From: Steinernema hermaphroditum
Lineage: Eukaryota; Nematoda; Chromadorea; Rhabditida; Steinernematidae
Length of the DNA: 60,131 nt
Reading direction: 5' to 3'
Assembly (NCBI GenBank): GCA_030435675.1
Contig: JAUCMV010000014.1
Location: 1-60,131, forward strand
The translations under genes were made by a program, and so were the position numbers. Numbering within the stretch: position 1 is the stretch's first letter; each line of letters begins with the position of its first letter. The notes beneath the pieces were generated by a model. That model saw only the letters and a list, made by a program, of their open reading frames with translations, was not told the origin of the DNA and did not search any database. Of the stretch, positions 25,351 to 38,100 are shown in pieces.

Positions 25351-26820
25351 AGTTTTGCAGGAAACTAAGATAGTCCGCAGGAAATCCAACGAGAGTAGGC
25401 GCGTTCGATCAGGCTCGTGCAGTTCTACAAGATCCAATCATAAAAATGATATGGTACTTTGGAGCAGGAGGGGTCAGATGCATAACTCTTTGTATGAACA
25501 AGGCCCTAACTGTCTCGAATTGAAAGTTTTGCAGGAAACTAAGATAGTCCACAGTAATCCCAACGGGAATAGGCGCGTTCGATCAGGCTCGTGCAGTTCT
25601 ACAAGATCCAATCATAAAAATGCTATGGTACTTTGGAGCAGGAGGGTCAGATGCAGAACTCTTTGTATGAACAAGGCCCTATCTGTCTCGAATTGAAAGT
25701 TTTGCAGGAAACTAAGATAGTCCACAGGAATCCCAACGGGAATAGGCGCGTTCGATCAGGCTCGTGCAGTTCTACAAGATCCAATCATAAAAATGCTATG
25801 GTACTTTGGAGCAGGAGGGTCAGATGCAGAGCTTTTGGTATGAGCAAGGGCCCTGCTGTCTCGAATTGAAAGTTTTGCAGGAAACTAAGATAGTCCACAG
25901 GAAATCCAACGAGAGTAGGCGCGTTCGATCAGGCTCGTGCAGTTCTACAAGATCCAATCATAAAAATGATATGGTACTTTGGAGCAGGAGGGGTCAGATG
26001 CATAACTCTTTGTATGAACAAGGCCCTAACTGTCTCGAATTGAAAGTTTTGCAGGAAACTAAGATAGTCCACAGTAATCCCAACGGGAATAGGCGCGTTC
26101 GATCAGGCTCGTGCAGTTCTACAAGATCCAATCATAAAAATGCTATGGTACTTTGGAGCAGGAGGGTCAGATGCAGAACTCTTTGTATGAACAAGGCCCT
26201 ATCTGTCTCGAATTGAAAGTTTTGCAGGAAACTAAGATAGTCCACAGGAAATCCAACGGGAATAGGCGCGTTCGATCAGGCTCGTGCAGTTCTACAAGAT
26301 CCAATCATAAAAATGCTATGGTACTTTGGAGCAGGAGGGTCAGATGCAGAGCTTTTGGTATGAGCAAGGGCCCTGCTGTCTCGAATTGAAAGTTTTGCAG
26401 GAAACTAAGATAGTCCACAGTAATCCCAACGGGAATAGGCGCGTTCGATCAGGATCGTGCAGTTCTATAAGATCCAATCATAAAAATGATATGTTTTGGA
26501 GCAGGAGGGGTCAGATGCATAACTCTTTGTATGAGCAAGGGCCCTGCTGTCTCGAATTGAAAGTTTTGCAGGAAACTAAGATAGTCCGCAGGAAATCCAA
26601 CGAGAGTAGGCGCGTTCGATCAGGCTCGTGCAGTTCTACAAGATCCAATCATAAAAATGATATGGTACTTTGGAGCAGGAGGGTCAGATGCAGAGCTTTT
26701 GGTATGAGCAAGGGCCCTGCTGTCTCGAATTTAAAGTTTTGCAGGAAACTAAGATAGTCCGCAGGAAATCCAACGAGAGTAGGCGCGTTCGATCAGGCTC
26801 GTGCAGTTCTACAAGATCCA
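25030..26820 (+). repeat. Segmental duplication, right copy (of 18.8-20.6 kb)
   Basis: Same monomer order as the left copy. The three 'gcataactc' monomers here have the longer linker 'atgatatggtactttgg' (shortened to 'atgatatgttttgg' at 26,486) and 'gcaggaggggtcag', instead of a deleted linker and 'gcggaggggtcag'. Either the linker was restored at three separate sites, or it was lost three times in the other copy. Confidence 0.7.
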
Positions 26821-29800
26821 ATCATAAAAATGATATGGTACTTTGGAGCAGGAGGGTCAGATGCAGAGCTTTTGGTATGAGCAAGGGCCCTGCTGTCTCG
26901 AATTGAAAGTTTTGCAGGAAACTAAGATAGTCCACAGTAATCCCAACGGGAATAGGCGCGTTCGATCAGGCTCGTGCAGTTCTACAAGATCCAATCATAA
27001 AAATGCTATGGTACTTTGGAGCAGGAGGGTCAGATGCAGAGCTTTTGGTATGAGCAACGGCCCTGCTGTCTCGAATTGAAAGTTTTGCAGGAAACTAAGA
27101 TAGTACGCAGGAAATCCAACGAGAGTAGGCGCGTTCGATCAGGCTTGTGCTGTTCTACAAGATCCAATCATAAAAATGATATGGTACTTTGGAGCAGGAG
27201 GGTCAGATGCAGAGCTTTTGGTATGAGCAAGGGCCCTGCTGTCTCGAATTGAAAGTTTTGCAGGAAACTAAGATAGTCCACAGTAATCCCAACGGGAATA
27301 GGCGCGTTCGATCAGGCTCGTGCAGTTCTACAAGATCCAATCATAAAAATGATATGGTACTTTGGAGCAGGAGGGTCAGATGCAGAGCTTTTGGTATGAG
27401 CAAGGGCCCTGCTGTCTCGAATTGAAAGTTTTGCAGGAAACTAAGATAGTCCACAGTAATCCCAACGGGAATAGGCGCGTTCGATCAGGATCGTGCAGTT
27501 CTATAAGATCCAATCATAAAAATGATATGGTACTTTGGAGCAGGAGGGGTCAGATGCATAACTCTTTGTATGAGCAGGGGCCCTGCTGTCTCGAATTGAA
27601 AGTTTTGCAGGAAACTAAGATAGTCCGCAGGAAATCCAACGAGAGTAGGCGCGTTCGATCAGGCTCGTGCAGTTCTACAAGATCCAATCTTAAAAATGAT
27701 ATGGTACTTTGGAGCAGGAGGGTCAGATGCAGAGCTTTTGGTATGAGCAAGGGCCCTGCTGTCTCGAATTGAAAGTTTTGCAGGAAACTAAGATAGTCCG
27801 CAGGAAATCCAACGAGAGTAGGCGCGTTCGATCAGGCTCGTGCAGTTCTACAAGATCCAATCATAAAAATGATATGGTACTTTGGAGCAGGAGGGTCAGA
27901 TGCAGAGCTTTTGGTATGAGCAAGGGCCCTGCTGTCTCGAATTGAAAGTTTTGCAGGAAACTAAGATAGTCCACAGTAATCCCAACGGGAATAGGCGCGT
28001 TCGATCAGGCTCGTGCAGTTCTATAAGATCCAATCATAAAAATGATATGGTACTTTGGAGCAGGAGGGGTCAGATGCATAACTCTTTGTATGAGCAAGGG
28101 CCCTGCTGTCTCGAATTGAAAGTTTTGCAGGAAACTAAGATAGTCCACAGTAATCCCAACGGGAATAGGCGCGTTCGATCAGGATCGTGCAGTTCTATAA
28201 GATCCAATCATAAAAATGCTATGGTACTTTGGAGCAGGAGGGGTCAGATGCATAACTCTTTGTATGAGCAAGGGCCCTGCTGTCTCGAATTGAAAGTTTT
28301 GCAGGAAACTAAGATAGTCCACAGTAATCCCAACGGGAATAGGCGCGTTCGATCAGGATCGTGCAGTTCTATAAGATCCAATCATAAAAATGATATGGTA
28401 TTTGGAGCAGGAGGGGTCAGATGCATAACTCTTTGTATGAGCAAGGGCCCTGCTGTCTCGAATTGAAAGTTTTGCAGGAAACTAAGATAGTCCACAGTAA
28501 TCCCAACGGGAATAGGCGCGTTCGATCAGGCTCGTGCAGTTCTACAAGATCCAATCATAAAAATGATATGGTACTTTGGAGCAGGAGGGTCAGATGCAGA
28601 GCTTTTGGTATGAGCAAGGGCCCTGCTGTCTCGAATTTAAAGTTTTGCAGGAAACTAAGATAGTCCGCAGGAAATCCAACGAGAGTAGGCGCGTTCGATC
28701 AGGCTCGTGCAGTTCTACAAGATCCAATCATAAAAATGATATGGTACTTTGGAGCAGGAGGGTCAGATGCAGAGCTTTTGGTATGAGCAAGGGCCCTGCT
28801 GTCTCGAATTTAAAGTTTTGCAGGAAACTAAGATAGTCCGCAGGAAATCCAACGAGAGTAGGCGCGTTCGATCAGGCTCGTGCAGTTCTACAAGATCCAA
28901 TCATAAAAATGATATGGTACTTTGGAGCAGGAGGGTCAGATGCAGAGCTTTTGGTATGAGCAAGGGCCCTGCTGTCTCGAATTTAAAGTTTTGCAGGAAA
29001 CTAAGATAGTCCGCAGGAAATCCAACGAGAGTAGGCGCGTTCGATCAGGCTCGTGCAGTTCTACAAGATCCAATCATAAAAATGATATGGTACTTTGGAG
29101 CAGGAGGGTCAGATGCAGAGCTTTTGGTATGAGCAAGGGCCCTGCTGTCTCGAATTGAAAGTTTTGCAGGAAACTAAGATAGTCCGCAGGAAATCCAACG
29201 AGAGTAGGCGCGTTCGATCAGGCTCGTGCAGTTCTACAAGATCCAATCATAAAAATGATATGGTACTTTGGAGCAGGAGGGTCAGATGCAGAGCTTTTGG
29301 TATGAGCAAGGGCCCTGCTGTCTCGAATTGAAAGTTTTGCAGGAAACTAAGATAGTCCGCAGGAAATCCAACGAGAGTAGGCGCGTTCGATCAGGCTCGT
29401 GCAGTTCTACAAGATCCAATCATAAAAATGATATGGTACTTTGGAGCAGGAGGGTCAGATGCAGAGCTTTTGGTATGAGCAAGGGCCCTGCTGTCTCGAA
29501 TTGAAAGTTTTGCAGGAAACTAAGATAGTCCGCAGGAAATCCAACGAGAGTAGGCGCGTTCGATCAGGCTCGTGCAGTTCTACAAGATCCAATCATAAAA
29601 ATGATATGGTACTTTGGAGCAGGAGGGTCAGATGCAGAGCTTTTGGTATGAGCAAGGGCCCTGCTGTCTCGAATTGAAAGTTTTGCAGGAAACTAAGATA
29701 GTCCACAGTAATCCCAACGGGAATAGGCGCGTTCGATCAGGATCGTGCAGTTCTATAAGATCCAATCATAAAAATGTATGGTATTTGGAGCGGAGGGGTC

Positions 29801-32145
29801 AGATGCATAACTCTTTGTATGAGCAAGGGCCCTGCTGTCTCGAATTGAAAGTTTTGCAGGAAACTAAGATAGTCCACAGTAATCCCAACGGGAATAGGCG
29901 CGTTCGATCAGGATCGTGCAGTTCTATAAGATCCAATCATAAAAATGTATGGTACTTTGGAGCGGAGGGGTCAGATGCATAACTCTTTGTATGAGCAAGG
30001 GCCCTGCTGTCTCGAATTGAAAGTTTTGCAGGAAACTAAGATAGTCCGCAGGAAATCCAACGAGAGTAGGCGCGTTCGATGAGGCTCGTGCAGTTCTACA
30101 AGATCCAATCATAAAAATGATATGGTACTTTGGAGCAGGAGGGTCAGATGCAGAGCTTTTGGTATGAGCAAGGGCCCTGCTGTCTCGAATTTAAAGTTTT
30201 GCAGGAAACTAAGATAGTCCGCAGGAAATCCAACGAGAGTAGGCGCGTTCGATCAGGCTCGTGCAGTTCTACAAGATCCAATCATAAAAATGATATGGTA
30301 CTTTGGAGCAGGAGGGTCAGATGCAGAGCTTTTGGTATGAGCAAGGGCCCTGCTGTCTCGAATTTAAAGTTTTGCAGGAAACTAAGATAGTCCGCAGGAA
30401 ATCCAACGAGAGTAGGCGCGTTCGATCAGGCTCGTGCAGTTCTACAAGATCCAATCATAAAAATGATATGGTACTTTGGAGCAGGAGGGTCAGATGCAGA
30501 GCTTTTGGTATGAGCAAGGGCCCTGCTGTCTCGAATTGAAAGTTTTGCAGGAAACTAAGATAGTCCACAGGAAATCCAACGAGAGTAGGCGCGTTCGATC
30601 AGGCTCGTGCAGTTCTACAAGATCCAATCATAAAAATGATATGGTACTTTGGAGCAGGAGGGTCAGATGCAGAGCTTTTGGTATGAGCAAGGGCCCTGCT
30701 GTCTCGAATTGAAAGTTTTGCAGGAAACTAAGATAGTCCGCAGGAAATCCAACGAGAGTAGGCGCGTTCGATCAGGCTCGTGCAGTTCTACAAGATCCAA
30801 TCATAAAAATGATATGGTACTTTGGAGCAGGAGGGTCAGATGCAGAGCTTTTGGTATGAGCAAGGGCCCTGCTGTCTCGAATTGAAAGTTTTGCAGGAAA
30901 CTAAGATAGTCCACAGGAAATCCAACGAGAGTAGGCGCGTTCGATCAGGCTCGTGCAGTTCTACAAGATCCAATCATAAAAATGATATGGTACTTTGGAG
31001 CAGGAGGGTCAGATGCAGAGCTTTTGGTATGAGCAAGGGCCCTGCTGTCTCGAATTGAAAGTTTTGCAGGAAACTAAGATAGTCCACAGTAATCCCAACG
31101 GGAATAGGCGCGTTCGATCAGGATCGTGCAGTTCTATAAGATCCAATCATAAAAATGCTATGGTACTTTGGAGCAGGAGGGGTCAGATGCATAACTCTTT
31201 GTATGAGCAAGGGCCCTGCTGTCTCGAATTGAAAGTTTTGCAGGAAACTAAGATAGTCCACAGTAATCCCAACGGGAATAGGCGCGTTCGATCAGGCTCG
31301 TGCAGTTCTATAAGATCCAATCATAAAAATGCTATGGTACTTTGGAGCAGGAGGGGTCAGATGCATAACTCTTTGTATGAGCAAGGGCCCTGCTGTCTCG
31401 AATTGAAAGTTTTGCAGGAAACTAAGATAGTCCACAGTAATCCCAACGGGAATAGGCGCGTTCGATCAGGCTCGTGCAGTTCTACAAGATCCAATCATAA
31501 AAATGCTATGGTACTTTGGAGCAGGAGGGTCAGATGCAGAACTCTTTGTATGAGCAAGGGCCCTGCTGTCTCGAATTGAAAGTTTTGCAGGAAACTAAGA
31601 TAGTCCGCAGGAAATCCAACGAGAGTAGGCGCGTTCGATCAGGCTCGTGCAGTTCTACAAGATCCAATCATAAAAATGATATGGTACTTTGGAGCAGGAG
31701 GGTCAGATGCAGAGCTTTTGGTATGAGCAAGGGCCCTGCTGTCTCGAATTGAAAGTTTTGCAGGAAACTAAGATAGTCCACAGGAAATCCAACGAGAGTA
31801 GGCGCGTTCGATCAGGCTCGTGCAGTTCTACAAGATCCAATCATAAAAATGCTATGGTACTTTGGAGCAGGAGGGTCAGATGCAGAGCTTTTGGTATGAG
31901 CAAGGGCCCTGCTGTCTCGAATTGAAAGTTTTGCAGGAAACTAAGATAGTCCACAGTAATCCCAACGGGAATAGGCGCGTTCGATCAGGCTCGTGCAGTT
32001 CTACAAGATCCAATCATAAAAATGCTATGGTACTTTGGAGCAGGAGGGTCAGATGCAGAGCTCTTTGTATGAGCAAGGGCCCTGCTGTCTCGAATTGAAA
32101 GTTTTGCAGGAAACTAAGATAGTCCACAGTAATCCCAACGGGAAT

Positions 32146-32195
32146 GGTTCGCGGTCGGCGTTTTGTCAATCATAAAAAGAGAGGGAGGAAAAAAA
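32146..32195 (+). repeat. Scrambled monomer with non-satellite filler
   Basis: After 'cccaacgggaat' the repeat breaks. Bases 32146-32166 (21 bp, GC-rich, beginning 'ggttcgcggtcgg') match no monomer. Bases 32167-32178 are the normal 'caatcataaaaa'. Bases 32179-32195 ('gagagggaggaaaaaaa') are again foreign, and the array then restarts upstream in phase at 'ccgcaggaaatcc'. The unit is 245 bp instead of 173, and block B is missing from its first part. The next monomer has a private c-to-a change at 32,249. This is the only filler of its kind in the window and it coincides with a change of subtypes. Confidence 0.9.
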
Positions 32196-35100
32196 CCGCA
32201 GGAAATCCAACGAGAGTAGGCGCGTTCGATCAGGCTCGTGCAGTTCTAAAAGATCCAATCATAAAAATGCTATGGTACTTTGGAGCAGGAGGGTCAGATG
32301 CAGATCTCTTTGTATGAGCAAGGGCCCTGCTGTCTCGAATTGAAAGTTTTGCAGGAAACTAAGATAGTCCACAGGAATTCCAACGAGAGTAGGCGCGTTC
32401 GATCAGGCTCGTGCAGTTCTACAAGATCCAATCATAAAAATGATATGGTACTTTGGAGCAGGAGGGTCAGATGCAGAGCTCTTGGTATGAGCAAGGGCCC
32501 TGCTGTCTCGAATTGAAAGTTTTGCAGGAAACTAAGATAGTCCACAGTAATCCCAACGAGAGTAGGCGCGTTCGATCAGGCTCGTGCAGTTCTACAAGAT
32601 CCAATCATAAAAATGATATGGTACTTTGGAGCAGGAGGGTCAGATGCAGAGCTTTTGGTATGAGCAAGGGCCCTGCTGTCTCGAATTGAAAGTTTTGCAG
32701 GAAACTAAGATAGTCCACAGGAATTCCAACGAGAGTAGGCGCGTTCGATCAGGCTCGTGCAGTTCTACAAGATCCAATCATAAAAATGCTATGGTACTTT
32801 GGAGCAGGAGGGTCAGATGCAGAGCTTTTGGTATGAGCAAGGGCCCTGCTGTCTCGAATTGAAAGTTTTGCAGGAAACTAAGATAGTCCACAGGAAATCC
32901 AACGAGAGTAGGCGCGTTCGATCAGGCTCGTGCAGTTCTACAAGATCCAATCATAAAAATGATATGGTACTTTGGAGCAGGAGGGTCAGATGCAGAGCTT
33001 TTGGTATGAGCAAGGGCCCTGCTGTCTCGAATTGAAAGTTTTGCAGGAAACTAAGATAGTCCACAGGAATCCCAACGAGAATAGGCGCGTTCGATCAGGC
33101 TCGTGCAGTTCTACAAGATCCAATCATAAAAATGCTATGGTACTTTGGAGCAGGAGGGTCAGATGCAGAGCTCTTTGTATGAGCAAGGGCCCTGCTGTCT
33201 CGAATTGAAAGTTTTGCAGGAAACTAAGATAGTCCACAGGAAATCCAACGAGAGTAGGCGCGTTCGATCAGGCTCGTGCAGTTCTACAAGATCCAATCAT
33301 AAAAATGATATGGTACTTTGGAGCAGGAGGGTCAGATGCAGAGCTCTTTGTATGAGCAAGGGCCCTGCTGTCTCGAATTGAAAGTTTTGCAGGAAACTAA
33401 GATAGTCCACAGTAATCCCAACGGGAATAGGCGCGTTCGATCAGGCTCGTGCAGTTCTACAAGATCCAATCATAAAAATGCTATGGTACTTTGGAGCAGG
33501 AGGGTCAGATGCAGAGCTCTTTGTATGAGCAAGGGCCCTGCTGTCTCGAATTGAAAGTTTTGCAGGAAACTAAGATAGTCCACAGGAATTCCAACGGGAA
33601 TAGGCGCGTTCGATCAGGCTCGTGCAGTTCTACAAGATCCAATCATAAAAATGCTATGGTACTTTGGAGCAGGAGGGGTCAGATGCAGAACTCTTTGTAT
33701 GAGCAAGGGCCCTGCTGTCTCGAATTGAAAGTTTTGCAGGAAACTAAGATAGTCCACAGTAATCCCAACGGGAATAGGCGCGTTCGATCAGGCTCGTGCA
33801 GTTCTACAAGATCCAATCATAAAAATGCTATGGTACTTTGGAGCAGGAGGGTCAGATGCAGAACTCTTTGTATGAGCAAGGGCCCTGCTGTCTCGAATTG
33901 AAAGTTTTGCAGGAAACTAAGATAGTCCACAGGAAATCCAACGAGAGTAGGCGCGTTCGATCAGGCTCGTGCAGTTCTACAAGATCCAATCATAAAAATG
34001 CTATGGTACTTTGGAGCAGGAGGGTCAGATGCAGAGCTCTTGGTATGAGCAAGGGCCCTGCTGTCTCGAATTGAAAGTTTTGCAGGAAACTAAGATAGTC
34101 CACAGTAATCCCAACGGGAATAGGCGCGTTCGATCAGGCTCGTGCAGTTCTACAAGATCCAATCATAAAAATGCTATGGTACTTTGGAGCAGGAGGGTCA
34201 GATGCAGAGCTTTTGGTATGAGCAAGGGCCCTGCTGTCTCGAATTGAAAGTTTTGCAGGAAACTAAGATAGTCCACAGGAAATCCAACGAGAGTAGGCGC
34301 GTTCGATCAGGCTCGTGCAGTTCTACAAGATCCAATCATAAAAATGCTATGGTACTTTGGAGCAGGAGGGTCAGATGCAGAGCTTTTGGTATGAGCAAGG
34401 GCCCTAGCTGTCTCGAATTGAAAGTTTTGCAGGAAACTAAGATAGTCCACAGTAATCCCAACGGGAATAGGCGCGTTCGATCAGGCTCGTGCAGTTCTAC
34501 AAGATCCAATCATAAAAATGCTATGGTACTTTGGAGCAGGAGGGTCAGATGCAGAGCTTTTGGTATGAGCAAGGGCCCTGCTGTCTCGAATTGAAAGTTT
34601 TGCAGGAAACTAAGATAGTCCACAGGAAATCCAACGAGAGTAGGCGCGTTCGATCAGGCTCGTGCAGTTCTACAAGATCCAATCATAAAAATGCTATGGT
34701 ACTTTGGAGCAGGAGGGTCAGATGCAGAGCTCTTGGTATGAGCAAGGGCCCTGCTGTCTCGAATTGAAAGTTTTGCAGGAAACTAAGATAGTCCACAGTA
34801 ATCCCAACGGGAATAGGCGCGTTCGATCAGGCTCGTGCAGTTCTACAAGATCCAATCATAAAAATGCTATGGTACTTTGGAGCAGGAGGGTCAGATGCAG
34901 AGCTTTTGGTATGAGCAAGGGCCCTGCTGTCTCGAATTGAAAGTTTTGCAGGAAACTAAGATAGTCCACAGGAAATCCAACGAGAGTAGGCGCGTTCGAT
35001 CAGGCTCGTGCAGTTCTACAAGATCCAATCATAAAAATGATATGGTACTTTGGAGCAGGAGGGTCAGATGCAGAGCTTTTGGTATGAGCAAGGGCCCTGC

Positions 35101-38100
35101 TGTCTCGAATTGAAAGTTTTGCAGGAAACTAAGATAGTCCACAGTAATCCCAACGGGAATAGGCGCGTTCGATCAGGCTCGTGCAGTTCTACAAGATCCA
35201 ATCATAAAAATGCTATGGTACTTTGGAGCAGGAGGGTCAGATGCAGAGCTTTTGGTATGAGCAAGGGCCCTGCTGTCTCGAATTGAAAGTTTTGCAGGAA
35301 ACTAAGATAGTCCACAGGAAATCCAACGAGAGTAGGCGCGTTCGATCAGGCTCGTGCAGTTCTACAAGATCCAATCATAAAAATGCTATGGTACTTTGGA
35401 GCAGGAGGGTCAGATGCAGAGCTTTTGGTATGAGCAAGGGCCCTGCTGTCTCGAATTGAAAGTTTTGCAGGAAACTAAGATAGTCCACAGTAATCCCAAC
35501 GGGAATAGGCGCGTTCGATCAGGCTCGTGCAGTTCTACAAGATCCAATCATAAAAATGCTATGGTACTTTGGAGCAGGAGGGTCAGATGCAGAGCTTTTG
35601 GTATGAGCAAGGGCCCTGCTGTCTCGAATTGAAAGTTTTGCAGGAAACTAAGATAGTCCACAGGAATCCCAACGAGAATAGGCGCGTTCGATCAGGCTCG
35701 TGCAGTTCTACAAGATCCAATCATAAAAATGCTATGGTACTTTGGAGCAGGAGGGGTCAGATGCAGAGCTCTTTGTATGAGCAAGGGCCCTGCTGTCTCG
35801 AATTGAAAGTTTTGCAGGAAACTAAGATAGTCCACAGTAATCCCAACGGGAATAGGCGCGTTCGATCAGGCTCGTGCAGTTCTACAAGATCCAATCATAA
35901 AAATGATATGGTACTTTGGAGCAGGAGGGTCAGATGCAGAGCTTTTGGTATGAGCAAGGGCCCTGCTGTCTCGAATTGAAAGTTTTGCAGGAAACTAAGA
36001 TAGTCCACAGGAATTCCAACGGGAATAGGCGCGTTCGATCAGGCTCGTGCAGTTCTACAAGATCCAATCATAAAAATGCTATGGTACTTTGGAGCAGGAG
36101 GGTCAGATGCAGAACTTTTGGTATGAGCAAGGGCCCTGCTGTCTCGAATTGAAAGTTTTGCAGGAAACTAAGATAGTCCACAGGAAATCCAACGAGAGTA
36201 GGCGCGTTCGATCAGGCTCGTGCAGTTCTACAAGATCCAATCATAAAAATGCTATGGTACTTTGGAGCAGGAGGGTCAGATGCAGAGCTTTTGGTATGAG
36301 CAAGGGCCCTGCTGTCTCGAATTGAAAGTTTTGCAGGAAACTAAGATAGTCCACAGTAATCCCAACGGGAATAGGCGCGTTCGATCAGGCTCGTGCAGTT
36401 CTACAAGATCCAATCATAAAAATGCTATGGTACTTTGGAGCAGGAGGGTCAGATGCAGAGCTTTTGGTATGAGCAAGGGCCCTGCTGTCTCGAATTGAAA
36501 GTTTTGCAGGAAACTAAGATAGTCCACAGGAAATCCAACGAGAGTAGGCGCGTTCGATCAGGCTCGTGCAGTTCTACAAGATCCAATCATAAAAATGATA
36601 TGGTACTTTGGAGCAGGAGGGTCAGATGCAGAGCTTTTGGTATGAGCAAGGGCCCTGCTGTCTCGAATTGAAAGTTTTGCAGGAAACTAAGATAGTCCAC
36701 AGTAATCCCAACGGGAATAGGCGCGTTCGATCAGGCTCGTGCAGTTCTACAAGATCCAATCATAAAAATGCTATGGTACTTTGGAGCAGGAGGGTCAGAT
36801 GCAGAGCTTTTGGTATGAGCAAGGGCCCTGCTGTCTCGAATTGAAAGTTTTGCAGGAAACTAAGATAGTCCACAGGAATTCCAACGGGAGTAGGCGCGTT
36901 CGATCAGGCTCGTGCAGTTCTACAAGATCCAATCATAAAAATGATATGGTACTTTGGAGCAGGAGGGTCAGATGCAGAGCTTTTGGTATGAGCAAGGGCC
37001 CTGCTGTCTCGAATTGAAAGTTTTGCAGGAAACTAAGATAGTCCACAGTAATCCCAACGGGAATAGGCGCGTTCGATCAGGCTCGTGCAGTTCTACAAGA
37101 TCCAATCATAAAAATGATATGGTACTTTGGAGCAGGAGGGTCAGATGCAGAGCTTTTGGTATGAGCAAGGGCCCTGCTGTCTCGAATTGAAAGTTTTGCA
37201 GGAAACTAAGATAGTCCACAGTAATCCCAACGGGAATAGGCGCGTTCGATCAGGCTCGTGCAGTTCTACAAGATCCAATCATAAAAATGCTATGGTACTT
37301 TGGAGCAGGAGGGTCAGATGCAGAACTCTTTGTATGAGCAAGGGCCCTGCTGTCTCGAATTGAAAGTTTTGCAGGAAACTAAGATAGTCCACAGGAAATC
37401 CAACGGGAGTAGGCGCGTTCGATCAGGCTCGTGCAGTTCTACAAGATCCAATCATAAAAATGCTATGGTACTTTGGAGCAGGAGGGTCAGATGCAGAGCT
37501 TTTGGTATGAGCAAGGGCCCTGCTGTCTCGAATTGAAAGTTTTGCAGGAAACTAAGATAGTCCACAGGAATTCCAACGGGAGTAGGCGCGTTCGATCAGG
37601 CTCGTGCAGTTCTACAAGATCCAATCATAAAAATGCTATGGTACTTTGGAGCAGGAGGGTCAGATGCAGAGCTTTTGGTATGAGCAAGGGCCCTGCTGTC
37701 TCGAATTGAAAGTTTTGCAGGAAACTAAGATAGTCCACAGGAAATCCAACGGGAATAGGCGCGTTCGATCAGGCTCGTGCAGTTCTACAAGATCCAATCA
37801 TAAAAATGCTATGGTACTTTGGAGCAGGAGGGTCAGATGCAGAGCTTTTGGTATGAGCAAGGGCCCTGCTGTCTCGAATTGAAAGTTTTGCAGGAAACTA
37901 AGATAGTCCACAGTAATCCCAACGGGAATAGGCGCGTTCGATCAGGCTCGTGCAGTTCTACAAGATCCAATCATAAAAATGCTATGGTACTTTGGAGCAG
38001 GAGGGGTCAGATGCAGAGCTCTTGGTATGAGCAAGGGCCCTGCTGTCTCGAATTGAAAGTTTTGCAGGAAACTAAGATAGTCCACAGTAATCCCAACGGG

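Larger units (their letters stand above)
20160..32145 (+). repeat. Array domain D: mixed region built from overlapping duplications
   Basis: Monomers are mostly 'gcaggagggtcag' / 'gagcttttgg' / 'gggccctgctg', with V1 'ccgcaggaaatcc' or 'ccacagtaatccc'. Markers reused in several places are 'cgaatttaaag', 'gagcaacggccc' plus 'agtacgcagg' plus 'cttgtgctg', 'ccaatcttaaaaatg' (about 21,282, 24,570 and 27,685), and 'ggatcgtgcagttctataag'. From 22,740 to 23,290 four consecutive monomers share the 'tttaaag' form, and 28,630-30,390 has similar runs, which is local homogenisation. Confidence 0.75.

Noticed and set aside
32146..32195. Mobile element insertion at the scrambled unit
   Set aside because: The foreign pieces are only 21 and 17 bp, with no terminal repeats, no clear target-site duplication and no poly-A tail of useful length. 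Rearrangement filler fits better.
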